Shown here: positions 50,836 to 59,812 of the stretch, in pieces
How positions within the stretch are numbered: position 1 is the first letter of the stretch
Layout of the letters: each line of letters begins with the position of its first letter
Assembly: GCF_964253085.1 (NCBI RefSeq)
Contig: NZ_CAXUQH020000001.1
Span: 1,116,001 to 1,180,000, forward strand
DNA: 64,000 nucleotides
Reading direction: 5' to 3'
DNA from: Paenibacillus_E sp964253085
Lineage (GTDB): Bacteria; Bacillota; Bacilli; Paenibacillales; NBRC-103111
Position numbers and translations under genes: made by a program
Notes under the pieces: model-generated
What the model was told of the DNA's origin: nothing
The model's database searches: none
The model's input: the letters and a program-made list of their open reading frames with translations, nothing else

Positions 50836-51999
50836 ATGGGACCGTCAATAGCGGCTTTTTTGAAGCCTGCAACAACTAAGGTAGGGATTATTACAGCGAT
50901 TACGTTTCAGCTGCTGTTTAGCATCATATGGATGACCGGGTATTCGGGAGTTTCGGATAATACGAAGAATTTGAAAATCGCGATCGTTAATGAAGATCAA
51001 GCTATGGGTGGCAAAATTGTTCAAAGTTTGCAGAGCAATCTCCCTTTTAAAACGGAAGTTATCGCGTCGAATGAAGAAGCACAGAGCAAGCTTAATATGC
51101 GTGAAGTGCAGATGGTTATGCATATTTCACCGGATTTTTCGAAAAAAATGCAAACGCCAGGACAGACAGCACCGATTACCTATACGGTGAATGAGTCAAA
51201 TCCGTCTATGACGAAGTCAGTCATGCAAGCTGTGGCGGGGAACATTACGGCAACGGTAAATAAAGAGGCAGTGGCGGCAGGGGCATCGGCTGTCTTGACA
51301 CAGATGAATCCACAGCTTCCAGCTGAGCAAGCGACTCAGATTGCACAAGGGTTGGCGAGTAAGGTGAGTTCAGACATCCAAAGTACCAATAAAGTAAAGG
51401 ATATGCCGAATCAAATGCTGCCGATGATGCTCGTTCTAGCTTCCATTGTAGGTACGATGATTATGGGAATGAACTTCAGCGTTTCAACCAATCTATTAGG
51501 TGCTTCTCTGTCTAAAACGCAAAAACTGGCAGCACGAATCGGAATAACGGTGATTGCTGCGATTGTGGTTGGACTCATCAGTGCCATCATGGTTGTTTCG
51601 TTAGGAGGACATGTAGATAAAGGGTTTGTTGCTCTTTGGGGCTTTGAATCGTTGTTCTTATTAACGTTTGCCTTGGTTGCTCAAATGTTTTTGACATTGT
51701 TTGGGAACGCAGGGATGCTATTTAACATTGCTATGCTATCTCTTCAATTGGTCTCATCAGGTGCGATTGTACCGAGAGAGCTTCTGTCAGATTTCTATCA
51801 TTCGATCAGTAATTTCTTCCCGGCAACGTATGCAGTGAACGGGTTGATGAATATTTTGTTCGGTGGACCTGGTGTTGGAAGCGAAATTGGCTTCTTATTT
51901 TTGATTGCCGCGGTGGCGCTTGTCATTGATATATTGGTTGTATTTGCGAAAAAAACAAAGACAGTTCCAGCGGTAGGTCGTGTTCCATCAAACGCTTAA
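50836..51999 (+). CDS. ABC-2/DUF3533-type membrane exporter (YhgE-like)
   Basis: The 387-residue protein has one N-terminal span (about residues 16-36), a long outside region (37-200) and a C-terminal block of about five spans. This layout is that of DUF3533/YhgE-type and ABC-2-type permeases, often associated with export of or immunity to toxic compounds. I start at ATG 50836 behind AAGGAG; the GTG at 50827 lies inside that ribosome binding site. It is co-transcribed with the TetR gene 24 bp downstream. The substrate is unknown. Confidence 0.85.
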   Translation: MGPSIAAFLKPATTKVGIITAITFQLLFSIIWMTGYSGVSDNTKNLKIAIVNEDQAMGGKIVQSLQSNLPFKTEVIASNEEAQSKLNMREVQMVMHISPDFSKKMQTPGQTAPITYTVNESNPSMTKSVMQAVAGNITATVNKEAVAAGASAVLTQMNPQLPAEQATQIAQGLASKVSSDIQSTNKVKDMPNQMLPMMLVLASIVGTMIMGMNFSVSTNLLGASLSKTQKLAARIGITVIAAIVVGLISAIMVVSLGGHVDKGFVALWGFESLFLLTFALVAQMFLTLFGNAGMLFNIAMLSLQLVSSGAIVPRELLSDFYHSISNFFPATYAVNGLMNILFGGPGVGSEIGFLFLIAAVALVIDILVVFAKKTKTVPAVGRVPSNA

Positions 52000-52023
52000 C
52001 TAAGTATTAGGAGGGCGCTAGGC

Positions 52024-52611
52024 ATGGTTCATCAAGAGTCAGATATGAAAATGAAAATTCTATTGGCCGCGAAAAAGCTGTTTGCACAGCATGGATTTGA
52101 TGCCACTAGCGTACGTCAAATATGTGAGGAGGCCGGGGCCAACGTTGCTCTGGTTTCCTATTATTTTGGTGGAAAAGAGAGCGTTTTCCATGAAATATTT
52201 AAACAGTTTTTCCCTGCAGATAAATTAACCGAATTTTTTAAAGTGGAAGATCCGCTTGCGGGTATCCAACTGGTGATTAGTGAAGTTGTCAAGATTCGAA
52301 ATGAAGATCCGCAGATGATTAGCTTGATTCAAATGGAGATTATCACGATTACCCCACGTGTGGATAAAATGAGAGAGCTTGTTTTCCCGCTGTGGAAAAA
52401 GGTTCGTGATTTATTGGACAAGGGCAGACAAGATGGGCTCTATGAGTTTGAATCGCTGGATAGTACGCTTATGTTTGTGTTAGGAGCTATGTTTTTTTAC
52501 AAGCAACGAGAGTTCTTCGAACCGATGTTTACAGAGGAACGTCCGGATTTGGAAACGCTCATTGGGCAAACCACGACATTTATCATGCGTGCGCTCGGAT
52601 ATAACAAATAG
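52024..52611 (+). CDS. TetR-family transcriptional repressor
   Basis: The 195-residue protein has an N-terminal TetR helix-turn-helix (AAKKLFAQHGFDATSVRQIC, then VALVSYYFGGKES) and a ligand domain. It follows the exporter gene and should repress the operon from the inverted repeat upstream, with derepression by the exported toxic compound, as in the CerR/YttP-like group. AGGAGG precedes ATG 52024. Confidence 0.93.
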   Translation: MVHQESDMKMKILLAAKKLFAQHGFDATSVRQICEEAGANVALVSYYFGGKESVFHEIFKQFFPADKLTEFFKVEDPLAGIQLVISEVVKIRNEDPQMISLIQMEIITITPRVDKMRELVFPLWKKVRDLLDKGRQDGLYEFESLDSTLMFVLGAMFFYKQREFFEPMFTEERPDLETLIGQTTTFIMRALGYNK

Positions 52612-52733
52612 AGTAAGGCGCTTTCATTTGAGAATCCCGAAATAATTGTAAATAGATGTTGAAATTTGGAAGTTTATGTGATACTTTTAGTATATTGTTT
52701 CGAACTTATGATGATATAGTTTGATTTGCGAAG

Positions 52734-52777
52734 AACGCAAATTTCGGAGATGAATTCTCCGGGGTTTGCGTTTTTTT
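52734..52777 (+). terminator. Strong terminator between TetR gene and pilus operon
   Basis: AACGCAAA pairs with TTTGCGTT and an inner CGGAGA/TCTCCG stem, followed by TTTTTT. The pilus operon begins just beyond it, so its promoter is either within or immediately after this element, or upstream read-through is limited. Confidence 0.8.
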
Positions 52778-52813
52778 CGTTGTGTTCGTAGGAGAAAGGA
52801 AGGAGGTGATCGA

Positions 52814-53521
52814 TTGAATCGCAGGAGAAGCCTGCTGATTAGTGTGGTTGCGGCATTGCTGGCTGGATTGCTCGTATACGGGGTGTATGTGTTGCAAGTG
52901 AATCAGGTCGAGCTGCAGCAGACCGTTCAGGTTGTGGTGCCGAAGGATTTTATTCGAGCGGGGCAGTTTATTCATGCCGATATGGTCGAGTTCAAGGCGA
53001 TTCAGAAAGGTAGCTATACATCGAGTATGATGACGAAGCTTACAGATGTTGTTGGACAGGAATCGATGATTCCTTTAGGCACACAGGAGCCTATTCTGAA
53101 GTGGAAGTTGAATCGTTATCATCTCCTTCCTAATCAGCAACAGGCAACTTTTCAAATACCCAAAGAGTACCTGCTTACGGTTTCGAATGGTATTCGTGCA
53201 GGAGATCGGGTTCGTATGTACGTGTCAGGTAGCGATGGCAGCTCACGCAGGTTGTTTGGTGAGAAGGAAATTACGGTGGCTTCTGTGAAGTCATCCGCCA
53301 ATGTGGAGGTAGACAACCCGAAGAACTCCAATTTACTATCCAAAGCCCAGGGAGACGAGCAAAAGATGTATACTTCCAGACTGGAAGCCAATGGTGCCAT
53401 AGATCAGATCAATTTGAATTTGACGGAAAACGAATGGCTCCAGATCGATCAATTATGCTCAGCGAAGAAGGCGAAGCTGGTCATTGCGTTTAGTTCCACG
53501 TCGATTCAAGTCCAGGAGTAG
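52814..53521 (+). CDS. CpaB/RcpC-like SAF-domain protein of Tad pilus operon
   Basis: The 235-residue protein has one N-terminal span (about residues 7-29) and a SAF domain (VVVPKDFIRAGQFIHADM near residues 40-57), as in CpaB/RcpC Tad assembly proteins. The start is TTG 52814 behind an excellent AAGGAGGTGAT ribosome binding site; the frame extends upstream into the terminator and is rejected. In Gram-negative bacteria CpaB works near the secretin. In this Gram-positive the role is likely within the cell-envelope part of the apparatus. First gene of the operon. Confidence 0.82.
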   Translation: MNRRRSLLISVVAALLAGLLVYGVYVLQVNQVELQQTVQVVVPKDFIRAGQFIHADMVEFKAIQKGSYTSSMMTKLTDVVGQESMIPLGTQEPILKWKLNRYHLLPNQQQATFQIPKEYLLTVSNGIRAGDRVRMYVSGSDGSSRRLFGEKEITVASVKSSANVEVDNPKNSNLLSKAQGDEQKMYTSRLEANGAIDQINLNLTENEWLQIDQLCSAKKAKLVIAFSSTSIQVQE

Positions 53522-53554
53522 GATGTATTTCGGCAAAAAGAGAGGTGAAACCAA

Positions 53555-54790
53555 GTGCAAATCGGACTGGTGTCGACAGATCAGCGATTAATTGATGAGC
53601 TTACGAATGTGGTGTATGCCAAACCGTTTGGGTGGCGAATATTTGGTGAGGCGAATGATTTACATCCTAAATCAATGGAGCAATCTTACTCCCATGTCAT
53701 TCTTTCGGATCGGGAGCTCACGTACGGGGAGCTGGAAGAGTTTCTTGAAGGCATGCAGGGACAAGAGCCAATGATGAAAATCATGGTGTTACTTTCGAAT
53801 TATCACGATGCTTCAATTAATGAGAAGTATGTGAAAATGTGCAAGTTGATGAAGCTAGATTATATTCTTCCAGGACGCAGTACGGCTGTGATTGCGGATG
53901 AAATCCGCGCATGGGTTGATGGGTCAAACGGCGGTCAATCCAATCAGTCGCTTTCTGGTAAATTAATTACGTTTGTTGGCTCTACACCGAATATTGGTAC
54001 GACGTTGGCGTCTTTTGGGGTAGCTTGTGCACTCGCGATGGAAACTTCGAAGAAAGTAGGTTATTTGTGTTTGAATCTCAAAAGCTCAAAGCTTCATCGA
54101 TATTTAGGGCGTGAAGAACACTTTTTTACGTTAGATGGATTGAGAGCGGAACTGAAGGCGCAAAGCTTAACGCCAGAAAGGTTGCTCCACGTTTGTGATA
54201 AGCCGAAAGAGGCACATGGCCTACATATTCTGTATGGCAATATGCTGCGTGAGCAGGCGGAATTCTTCACGCCATCGGAAATTATCCATTTACTTCGTGT
54301 GGCGCGAGGCGCTTTTGACATCTGCATCATCGAAGTTAGCGCGTATTGGGATAATGCGGCGACGGTAAGCGGGCTGCTGGAAGCAGATAGCAAAATTGTC
54401 GTCACGACTGGGGATATTGCACATTTTCAGGAGGATTTCTCGAGGTGGATTAGGCAGGTTGGTTCTGTATTTGGCTTGCAACCAGATGCTTTCGAGCTGA
54501 TGGCTGTACAAACGGATCGCCATGCGAAGCAAAGCGAGTTCACGATCAAAGATATTCGCAAAGAAACGCAGCTTCACTTAATTGGACATGTCAGTCGACA
54601 TGGAGATGCGCTTGCGCGTTGCAACCAAGGTAAGCTGATGGAACTGCTGAACCCAACGCATCCCATGCATCATGAGGTGAAGGCAGTAGCGCGTAAATTT
54701 GCTGATTTTTACAAACTGCCACAGAGGACGAGTGAACGGCAGGAAACATGGTTCCAAAAGCTTATCGCCGGCAAACGCGCGGTCAGTTAA
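53555..54790 (+). CDS. CpaE/TadZ-like ATPase homologue with degenerate P-loop
   Basis: The 411-residue protein has an N-terminal receiver-like part and a C-terminal MinD/ParA-type domain. The Walker A region reads LITFVGSTPNIGTTLASFG, near residues 132-150: it lacks both lysines of KGGxGKT, as in many TadZ proteins. TadZ is thought to position the Tad apparatus at the pole. GTG 53555 follows AGAGGTG. It overlaps no neighbour and is followed by the CpaF-like ATPase. Confidence 0.82.
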   Translation: MQIGLVSTDQRLIDELTNVVYAKPFGWRIFGEANDLHPKSMEQSYSHVILSDRELTYGELEEFLEGMQGQEPMMKIMVLLSNYHDASINEKYVKMCKLMKLDYILPGRSTAVIADEIRAWVDGSNGGQSNQSLSGKLITFVGSTPNIGTTLASFGVACALAMETSKKVGYLCLNLKSSKLHRYLGREEHFFTLDGLRAELKAQSLTPERLLHVCDKPKEAHGLHILYGNMLREQAEFFTPSEIIHLLRVARGAFDICIIEVSAYWDNAATVSGLLEADSKIVVTTGDIAHFQEDFSRWIRQVGSVFGLQPDAFELMAVQTDRHAKQSEFTIKDIRKETQLHLIGHVSRHGDALARCNQGKLMELLNPTHPMHHEVKAVARKFADFYKLPQRTSERQETWFQKLIAGKRAVS

Positions 54791-54813
54791 ATCAGTATCA
54801 GGAGGGTAAGGGA

Positions 54814-56325
54814 GTGAGTGGGAAAAGGTTTTCGATGATTACCTACATGCATGAACGAAGGACGGAAGAGGCTGTGGTTGGATGGGGTCGCTACCCGACA
54901 TTACAGGCAGCTGGTGCTAGTGATCTAAGCGATAGTGTGGTCGAACGGACTAACGAAGTGCGTGGGAACGGAAGCAGTCAGGATCAAGCGGGCACAGGTG
55001 AGGAAGCCTTTTTCCAGCAATGGGTGCAGGAGATTCGTAGTGAGCTTGTTGCCTTGAAAGGCCGATCAGAGACTGAAAAACAACTGTATAACGAAACGCT
55101 GAATCGCGCAATTCTGGGCTATGAAGAGGATCGTGGCAAGCTGCTGGCCATTATTCATGATCTCGTGTCGAAAAGGAGACTTTCAGATATCCCGCCTAGG
55201 ACTAGTGGGTATACGACATTGCCTGAAGCGATTTTTGCCGAAATTATCGGCTTAAATGTCCTTGAACTCGTCCTCAAACAGAAGGAAGGCTTAGAAGAGA
55301 TACAGGTTGTGGGGAAGCAAATTTTTGAAGTGCGTGGAGGAAAGGCATCACCTTCATCTTATGAGCTTCCTTCTATCCGAGAATTAGAGCGAATTCAACA
55401 AAATTTAGTGTTATTTAACCACGATACCCTCAATCCTAGAAAGCGTTGGGCGGAGGTTGTTCTGCAGGATGGTTCGCGTGTGACGATGACAGGTTTCGGA
55501 TTTACGGCTGAACCCACCTTAACGATTCGCTTCTACACTGTAAAAAGATTTGATTTAGCCTCGCTTGCCTCCCCAGAACTGGCCACAATGGATTCCCGCA
55601 TGGAAGTGTTACTTCGTTGTTTTATTCACACGTATTTCAATATGGTTGTCATTGGGCCGACAAATTCGGGGAAAACCAATTTAATTAAGGCGCTTATTGC
55701 CGAAATGGACGATAACGAACGAATAATTACAATCGAATCGCGATTTGAGTTGAATTTAAAGCGAGATTTTCCTCATAAAAATATCGTCGAATACGAAATA
55801 GACGAGGAGGATCCGAGGCATTCGGGTTTGCAGGCTTTTAAGCTAGCATTAAGGCAGTCTCCAAAGCGCATATGTCACGCAGAAATTAGGGATGAAGATG
55901 CCAATTTGTATGTTCGCGCTTGTACACGTGGTCATGAGGGCAGTTTGACGACTGTCCATGTGAGTGAGCTGGAAGATGTACCAGATGCGATTACTGACAT
56001 GTGTATGCTGGATGGCAGAGGGATGGATTCGAAGCGTTTGACGAAAAGGATTACGGAATTTGTGACACATATCGGCATTGAAATGCAAGTTGTTCTCGGG
56101 AAAAGAAAGATTGTGCGAATCGTCGAATACCGCTATGAAAATGAATGCGTTTTCGTCACGGATTTAGCACTTTATGACAACTCGACAGGCAAATGGACAT
56201 TTCCCGGGAAATTGTCGCTTCATGCATCGCGAAAAATAAGGAAAGCCGATCGCGTGCAGCATTCGCTGTTGACGGAGCACGGATTTATTGAAAATGAAGG
56301 GAAAGAAGGCGGATTTGAGCCGTGA
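54814..56325 (+). CDS. CpaF/TadA-like secretion ATPase
   Basis: The 503-residue protein is a type II/IV secretion ATPase: Walker A VIGPTNSGKTNL (Lys287), a Walker B-like segment ICHAEIRDEDANL (Glu retained, with Ala in place of the usual Gly before it), and a His box GHEGSLTTVHVS. It powers assembly of Tad pili from the cytoplasm. The start is GTG 54814 with AGGAGGG upstream; the frame extends 22 codons into the previous gene. It overlaps the next gene by 4 bp. The N-terminal 150 residues are longer than the family core. Confidence 0.9.
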   Translation: MSGKRFSMITYMHERRTEEAVVGWGRYPTLQAAGASDLSDSVVERTNEVRGNGSSQDQAGTGEEAFFQQWVQEIRSELVALKGRSETEKQLYNETLNRAILGYEEDRGKLLAIIHDLVSKRRLSDIPPRTSGYTTLPEAIFAEIIGLNVLELVLKQKEGLEEIQVVGKQIFEVRGGKASPSSYELPSIRELERIQQNLVLFNHDTLNPRKRWAEVVLQDGSRVTMTGFGFTAEPTLTIRFYTVKRFDLASLASPELATMDSRMEVLLRCFIHTYFNMVVIGPTNSGKTNLIKALIAEMDDNERIITIESRFELNLKRDFPHKNIVEYEIDEEDPRHSGLQAFKLALRQSPKRICHAEIRDEDANLYVRACTRGHEGSLTTVHVSELEDVPDAITDMCMLDGRGMDSKRLTKRITEFVTHIGIEMQVVLGKRKIVRIVEYRYENECVFVTDLALYDNSTGKWTFPGKLSLHASRKIRKADRVQHSLLTEHGFIENEGKEGGFEP

Positions 56326-57254
56326 TTCTCGCCAAATATGTCTTTCTCTTGTTGTTATTTGTGCTCATCTATGTCGTTTTTCAAGCTCTGCTAGAGCTGC
56401 TTATCCGACAACGCAAGGCTAGGTTCAGATTGCACTATGTAAGAAATGCCACAGTTAGCGCGCGAATAACCACTTATTTGGAGACATGGGGCGGGATATA
56501 TAAGCATATCAAGGAGTTGCTGGAATCCGTCGAATCAAGACTAAGCATGCAAGCCGTGCTCACAATAAGTTTTGTTGGGTTGTTATTCGGCTTGTTGGCT
56601 GGGGGCGTGTTTTTTCAAACCTTCAAAGGCGCGCTTATTATGACGGTGATTGGCACTTCGCTGCCGTATTTACTGCTTCGGGTGAAGTTGGTAAGTGTCC
56701 GATTGCGAACGAGGTTAGAGTTTCTTCCGGCTGTTGAAGTGTTTTTCCAGTCTTACATGATGGACCCTAATCAGAATATGAAGATTGCGCTGAAGTATTG
56801 TATAGAGGAAAATCGTATTTTGTACCCGATTAAGCCTGTATTCGAGCAATTATATCGCCATTTAATGACGCAAAGGGATACCGAAGAAAGCTTGAGGATT
56901 TTCAACCTAACGCTTGGTCACATCTGGGCGGACTATTTTACAGGAATCATGCGTGTGGCCTTAAAGGAGGGAAGCTTTGTCGGAGATAGCTTGAAGGAAC
57001 TGATCACCGACATGCGTAAAGCACAACGTTTTGATCAGATGGAAAGAAATCGACTATTGGAAATTCGCATCGCCAATTTTACACCAATCGGCTTTATGGT
57101 CTTATTCATGTGGATTAACTTTAAAGTAAACGCAGATAACGCCTATTTATATTATGTGATCGATCCCGCTGGTCGGAATATGATTTTGGATGCACTTTTG
57201 CTGATTTTTGTATCGTTTCTGATGGGCATCTACTTGTCTATGCGAAGAATGTGA
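56322..57254 (+). CDS. TadB-like inner-membrane platform protein (T2SF domain)
   Basis: The 310-residue protein has an N-terminal span (about 5-25), a span pair at about 80-120, a cytoplasmic T2SF domain and two further C-terminal spans (about 245-265, 280-300). This layout fits TadB, which works with TadC as the membrane platform on which the ATPase acts. The start GTG overlaps the CpaF stop by 4 bp (GTGA). Similarity to characterised TadB is by topology rather than by motif. Confidence 0.78.
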   Translation: MILAKYVFLLLLFVLIYVVFQALLELLIRQRKARFRLHYVRNATVSARITTYLETWGGIYKHIKELLESVESRLSMQAVLTISFVGLLFGLLAGGVFFQTFKGALIMTVIGTSLPYLLLRVKLVSVRLRTRLEFLPAVEVFFQSYMMDPNQNMKIALKYCIEENRILYPIKPVFEQLYRHLMTQRDTEESLRIFNLTLGHIWADYFTGIMRVALKEGSFVGDSLKELITDMRKAQRFDQMERNRLLEIRIANFTPIGFMVLFMWINFKVNADNAYLYYVIDPAGRNMILDALLLIFVSFLMGIYLSMRRM

Positions 57255-57267
57255 GGAGGTGAATGCT

Positions 57268-58167
57268 GTGGTTATGGTCAATACCCAGCTGTTAATGCTG
57301 CAGTACGCTTCGCGTTTGCTATTATTTATACTTTTTATGATCATGATTTACCAGGGCCTAAGGTACATACCAACGCGCAAGAGAAGATGGCGTTCTTTAC
57401 AAGTAAAGAGCACGTTAAAAGAGGCCGAAATCCCCCCGTTGTTGTATAAAATGCTGTGTATGAGTACGAAAGCTGTAGAGGCGAAGCGCCAATTGTTGTT
57501 GGGATGTGGGATTTGGCTGAATGCGAACCTATATGAGGGTGCGAGAAGATTGCTTTTAGCAGGAACAATGCTAGTAGGTGGTATGGGATATGCGGCTTTC
57601 GAGCATCCTTGGATCGCCGTGCATATGCAGCCTGCGTATGTGTTAGTTGGAGCGGCAGTCGTGTCGATTTTTCTTATATGGGATAGCAAGGTTCTTGCAC
57701 AGCTCAAAGAAAAACGATCACAGCGCATCGTGCGGGATATTTATGCGATCAGTCGACAGCTTTTATACTACAATGATTCAAAATTGAATTTGCATGACAA
57801 ATTGTCCTTATGTGTCGGTCAAACGACGTCGATTCGAGCTCATGTTCAGCTGCTGCTCAATGAATGGTATCAAGGGGCCGAAGAGGCGATTTCCCATTTT
57901 AAAAAGAGACTAGGAACGGAAGAAGCCCATAGCTTTGGCGAAACGCTGAATGCGCTCAGGTTGAATGAGCATGGGGGCTATTATGAGTTGCTGAAGCAAC
58001 GCATTCAGGATTACAAAGAGAAGATGGAGTTGATTCGCGACAGCAAGAAAGAAACGGTATCGTATGTGCTTTTTGTACTTGCGGGTTTGCCGATTCTGAA
58101 TACGTTCCGGGTGTTTATGTACCCTTGGATCGCCGAAGGGCAACGATTATTTGATGCAATTAACTAA
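57268..58167 (+). CDS. TadC-like inner-membrane platform protein
   Basis: This protein of about 299 residues has membrane spans at about residues 10-28, 95-112, 118-138 and 275-295, flanking a basic cytoplasmic part. It is the second T2SF-type partner. I use GTG 57268, six bases after AGGAGGTGA; GTG 57259 lies within that ribosome binding site. Gene order B then C is conserved in Tad operons. The assignment relies on order and topology. Confidence 0.75.
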   Translation: MVMVNTQLLMLQYASRLLLFILFMIMIYQGLRYIPTRKRRWRSLQVKSTLKEAEIPPLLYKMLCMSTKAVEAKRQLLLGCGIWLNANLYEGARRLLLAGTMLVGGMGYAAFEHPWIAVHMQPAYVLVGAAVVSIFLIWDSKVLAQLKEKRSQRIVRDIYAISRQLLYYNDSKLNLHDKLSLCVGQTTSIRAHVQLLLNEWYQGAEEAISHFKKRLGTEEAHSFGETLNALRLNEHGGYYELLKQRIQDYKEKMELIRDSKKETVSYVLFVLAGLPILNTFRVFMYPWIAEGQRLFDAIN

Positions 58168-58189
58168 CATGCGATGGGAGAGCAAGAAG

Positions 58190-58339
58190 ATGAGAAATAT
58201 TTTGGTAACGGTGATGATGCTGATTGTGGTGGCTTTATTGTTTACAACGATTATTAATGATGGCTCAACAGGTATGAGAAGGAATATCGGGACCCATGGG
58301 ACGACAGCGAACACGAATATTACGGCACTTCAACCTTAG
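58190..58339 (+). CDS. Small single-span protein 1 of Tad operon (pilin-like candidate)
   Basis: The 49-residue protein (MRNILVTVMMLIVVALLFTT at the N-terminus) has one hydrophobic segment followed by GSTGMRRN and a short hydrophilic tail ending ITALQP. It has no prepilin leader with Gly-X-X-X-X-Glu. It is a clear paralogue of the next small gene. Position and size suggest a Flp-type pilin or assembly factor of a divergent kind; this is inference. Confidence 0.6.
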   Translation: MRNILVTVMMLIVVALLFTTIINDGSTGMRRNIGTHGTTANTNITALQP

Positions 58340-58355
58340 AAAAGGCAGGCGGTGT

Positions 58356-58502
58356 ATGAGATCCATTCTTATTACAGTACTTTTGATGATTGTTGTTATC
58401 GGCATTTATATGGATGTTGTTGGGGGAAGCACGGGAACGCGCAGACAGGTTAGCGATAGCGGGGCTAGAATAAGTGGATCTATAGAGCGGATTAATCCAT
58501 GA
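58356..58502 (+). CDS. Small single-span protein 2 of Tad operon (paralogue of protein 1)
   Basis: The 48-residue protein (MRSILITVLLMIVVIGIYMD at the N-terminus) shares with protein 1 the pattern MR-IL-TV, a hydrophobic core, GSTG-RR and an ending ERINP where protein 1 has TALQP. The two genes are in tandem, 16 bp apart, so they arose by duplication. The stop overlaps the next gene by 4 bp (ATGA). No known family was recognised; see findings. Confidence 0.6.
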   Translation: MRSILITVLLMIVVIGIYMDVVGGSTGTRRQVSDSGARISGSIERINP

Positions 58503-58924
58503 AGCAGATTTTGGTGTTTATACTATTTGCGACTCTGCTCTGTTGGTTCATGTTCGCACCGGTGTACAAGCATATCATTATTGTTCGACAGGCCGTGCTG
58601 CAAAAGGAAGTGGATTATTTGCTCGAGGTTGGAGCGAACGGCGGCCATGGGTATATCAATGCAGCGATGATTGCCGAATCCAGGGAGCGTATGGCAGAAA
58701 GAGGTTTCTTGGTTGATGAGCTTGCGTATATGGTGGCTACCAACTCAGGTGTTGGTGGAACGGATGCAAGTGCGCCAGTCTGGCGAGGAACGGGGTTGAA
58801 GTTAACGATTACATATCCGTATCAGCGGCTTTTTGTCATTGATCAGCTAGTCGGCATTTCGGTGCCGCTGGCTTCCGATCGAATGGGTGCGACGGGCATG
58901 AAGATGAGTGAATATGTGCCGTGA
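58499..58924 (+). CDS. TadE/pseudopilin-like protein, 141 residues
   Basis: The protein has one N-terminal span (about residues 4-26) and a soluble extracellular domain with Gly-rich GANGGHG and a beta-like C-terminal part. It fits minor pseudopilins that follow the platform genes in Tad operons, but has no clear sequence signature. It overlaps the preceding gene by 4 bp and is followed by a similar single-span gene 16 bp downstream. Confidence 0.55.
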   Translation: MKQILVFILFATLLCWFMFAPVYKHIIIVRQAVLQKEVDYLLEVGANGGHGYINAAMIAESRERMAERGFLVDELAYMVATNSGVGGTDASAPVWRGTGLKLTITYPYQRLFVIDQLVGISVPLASDRMGATGMKMSEYVP

Positions 58925-58940
58925 GAGTTGAGGGAATGGC

Positions 58941-59423
58941 GTGTATAAGCTGCTATTAATGGTGTTAATGAGCGTTGTATTTATGTCGTTGTATGGCCTT
59001 CAAACCGATGAAGAGTTAGCCATGCATACCGTGTTTCAGGGAAAACATGGGCTGAACAATGCTGTGCATGCCGCTGCTCAACAAAGTGATGCAGCGAAGC
59101 TTGCACAAGGGATTCATGCGATTGATGAGGCGAAAGCTAGAGAGGCTGCGATGGCCTATTTACAGTCCAATTTACGCTTAAGTGCGGAGAATGAGCCCTT
59201 GCCGGATACGTTTTTGCAGAGCACGGTGGTAGTTGATTTATTTAAGATTGTTAATGAAGGGGAAATATTTCCCTATACGTATCGAGATGATGCGCAGGAC
59301 TACACGGTCACGCTGGAACGACCTGGGGTCATTATGTTTATTCGGTTGGATTTTCCGCGGACGTACTCGGTTTTGCAGCCGATTACTTGGACGATTAAGG
59401 CTTCTGCGGAGATGGTTTATTGA
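58941..59423 (+). CDS. Second single-span extracellular protein of Tad operon, 160 residues
   Basis: The protein has one N-terminal span (about residues 3-20), a helical Ala-rich stretch (KARAAAM-like EAKAREAAMAYL) and a beta-rich C-terminus. It is the last gene of the pilus operon and is likely a minor pilin or assembly protein. The start is GTG 58941; no family was recognised. Confidence 0.55.
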   Translation: MYKLLLMVLMSVVFMSLYGLQTDEELAMHTVFQGKHGLNNAVHAAAQQSDAAKLAQGIHAIDEAKAREAAMAYLQSNLRLSAENEPLPDTFLQSTVVVDLFKIVNEGEIFPYTYRDDAQDYTVTLERPGVIMFIRLDFPRTYSVLQPITWTIKASAEMVY

Positions 59424-59812
59424 GGTAAGCCCATCTCACCTCATCTCATCTTGTCTTGCCTTCCCTCACTCTCACTCTCAATCTCGCCTACGCTCATCCC
59501 TCACGCAGTTTAACTGGAAAACATACAGCTAATTCGAGTGAAGAAGATATGAATTTGAGTATAGATGGAAAATGTACAGGTAATTTCCTCGTAAACACTC
59601 AATTACGCAAAATTCGAGGGAAATAGCTGGAGGAAATCCAGTTATTCTGCAAAGGAGCCCAAAAGTGGACAAAATAGATACAGGAAATCCAGTTATTTAC
59701 TGGAGTTGGTAGATGTAGCTAGTGGAGAAAGAGTACCGTTAGAGCGATAAAGGTTATTTAGATGTATAATGGAGGTGAGGTGTTAATCTACGGCGTATAG
59801 GAGTCGATTACG
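59424..59812. other. Intergenic region with pyrimidine-rich and short dispersed repeats
   Basis: About 390 bp without a gene. Positions 59428-59507 are a C/T-rich block with CTCATCTCAC/CTCACTCTCAC-type repeats. From 59510 on, degenerate copies of AACTGGAAAACATACAGCTAA-like sequence appear, including GGAAATCCAGTTATT twice (59633-59647, 59684-59698), with parts inverted. Function unknown. Confidence 0.5.
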
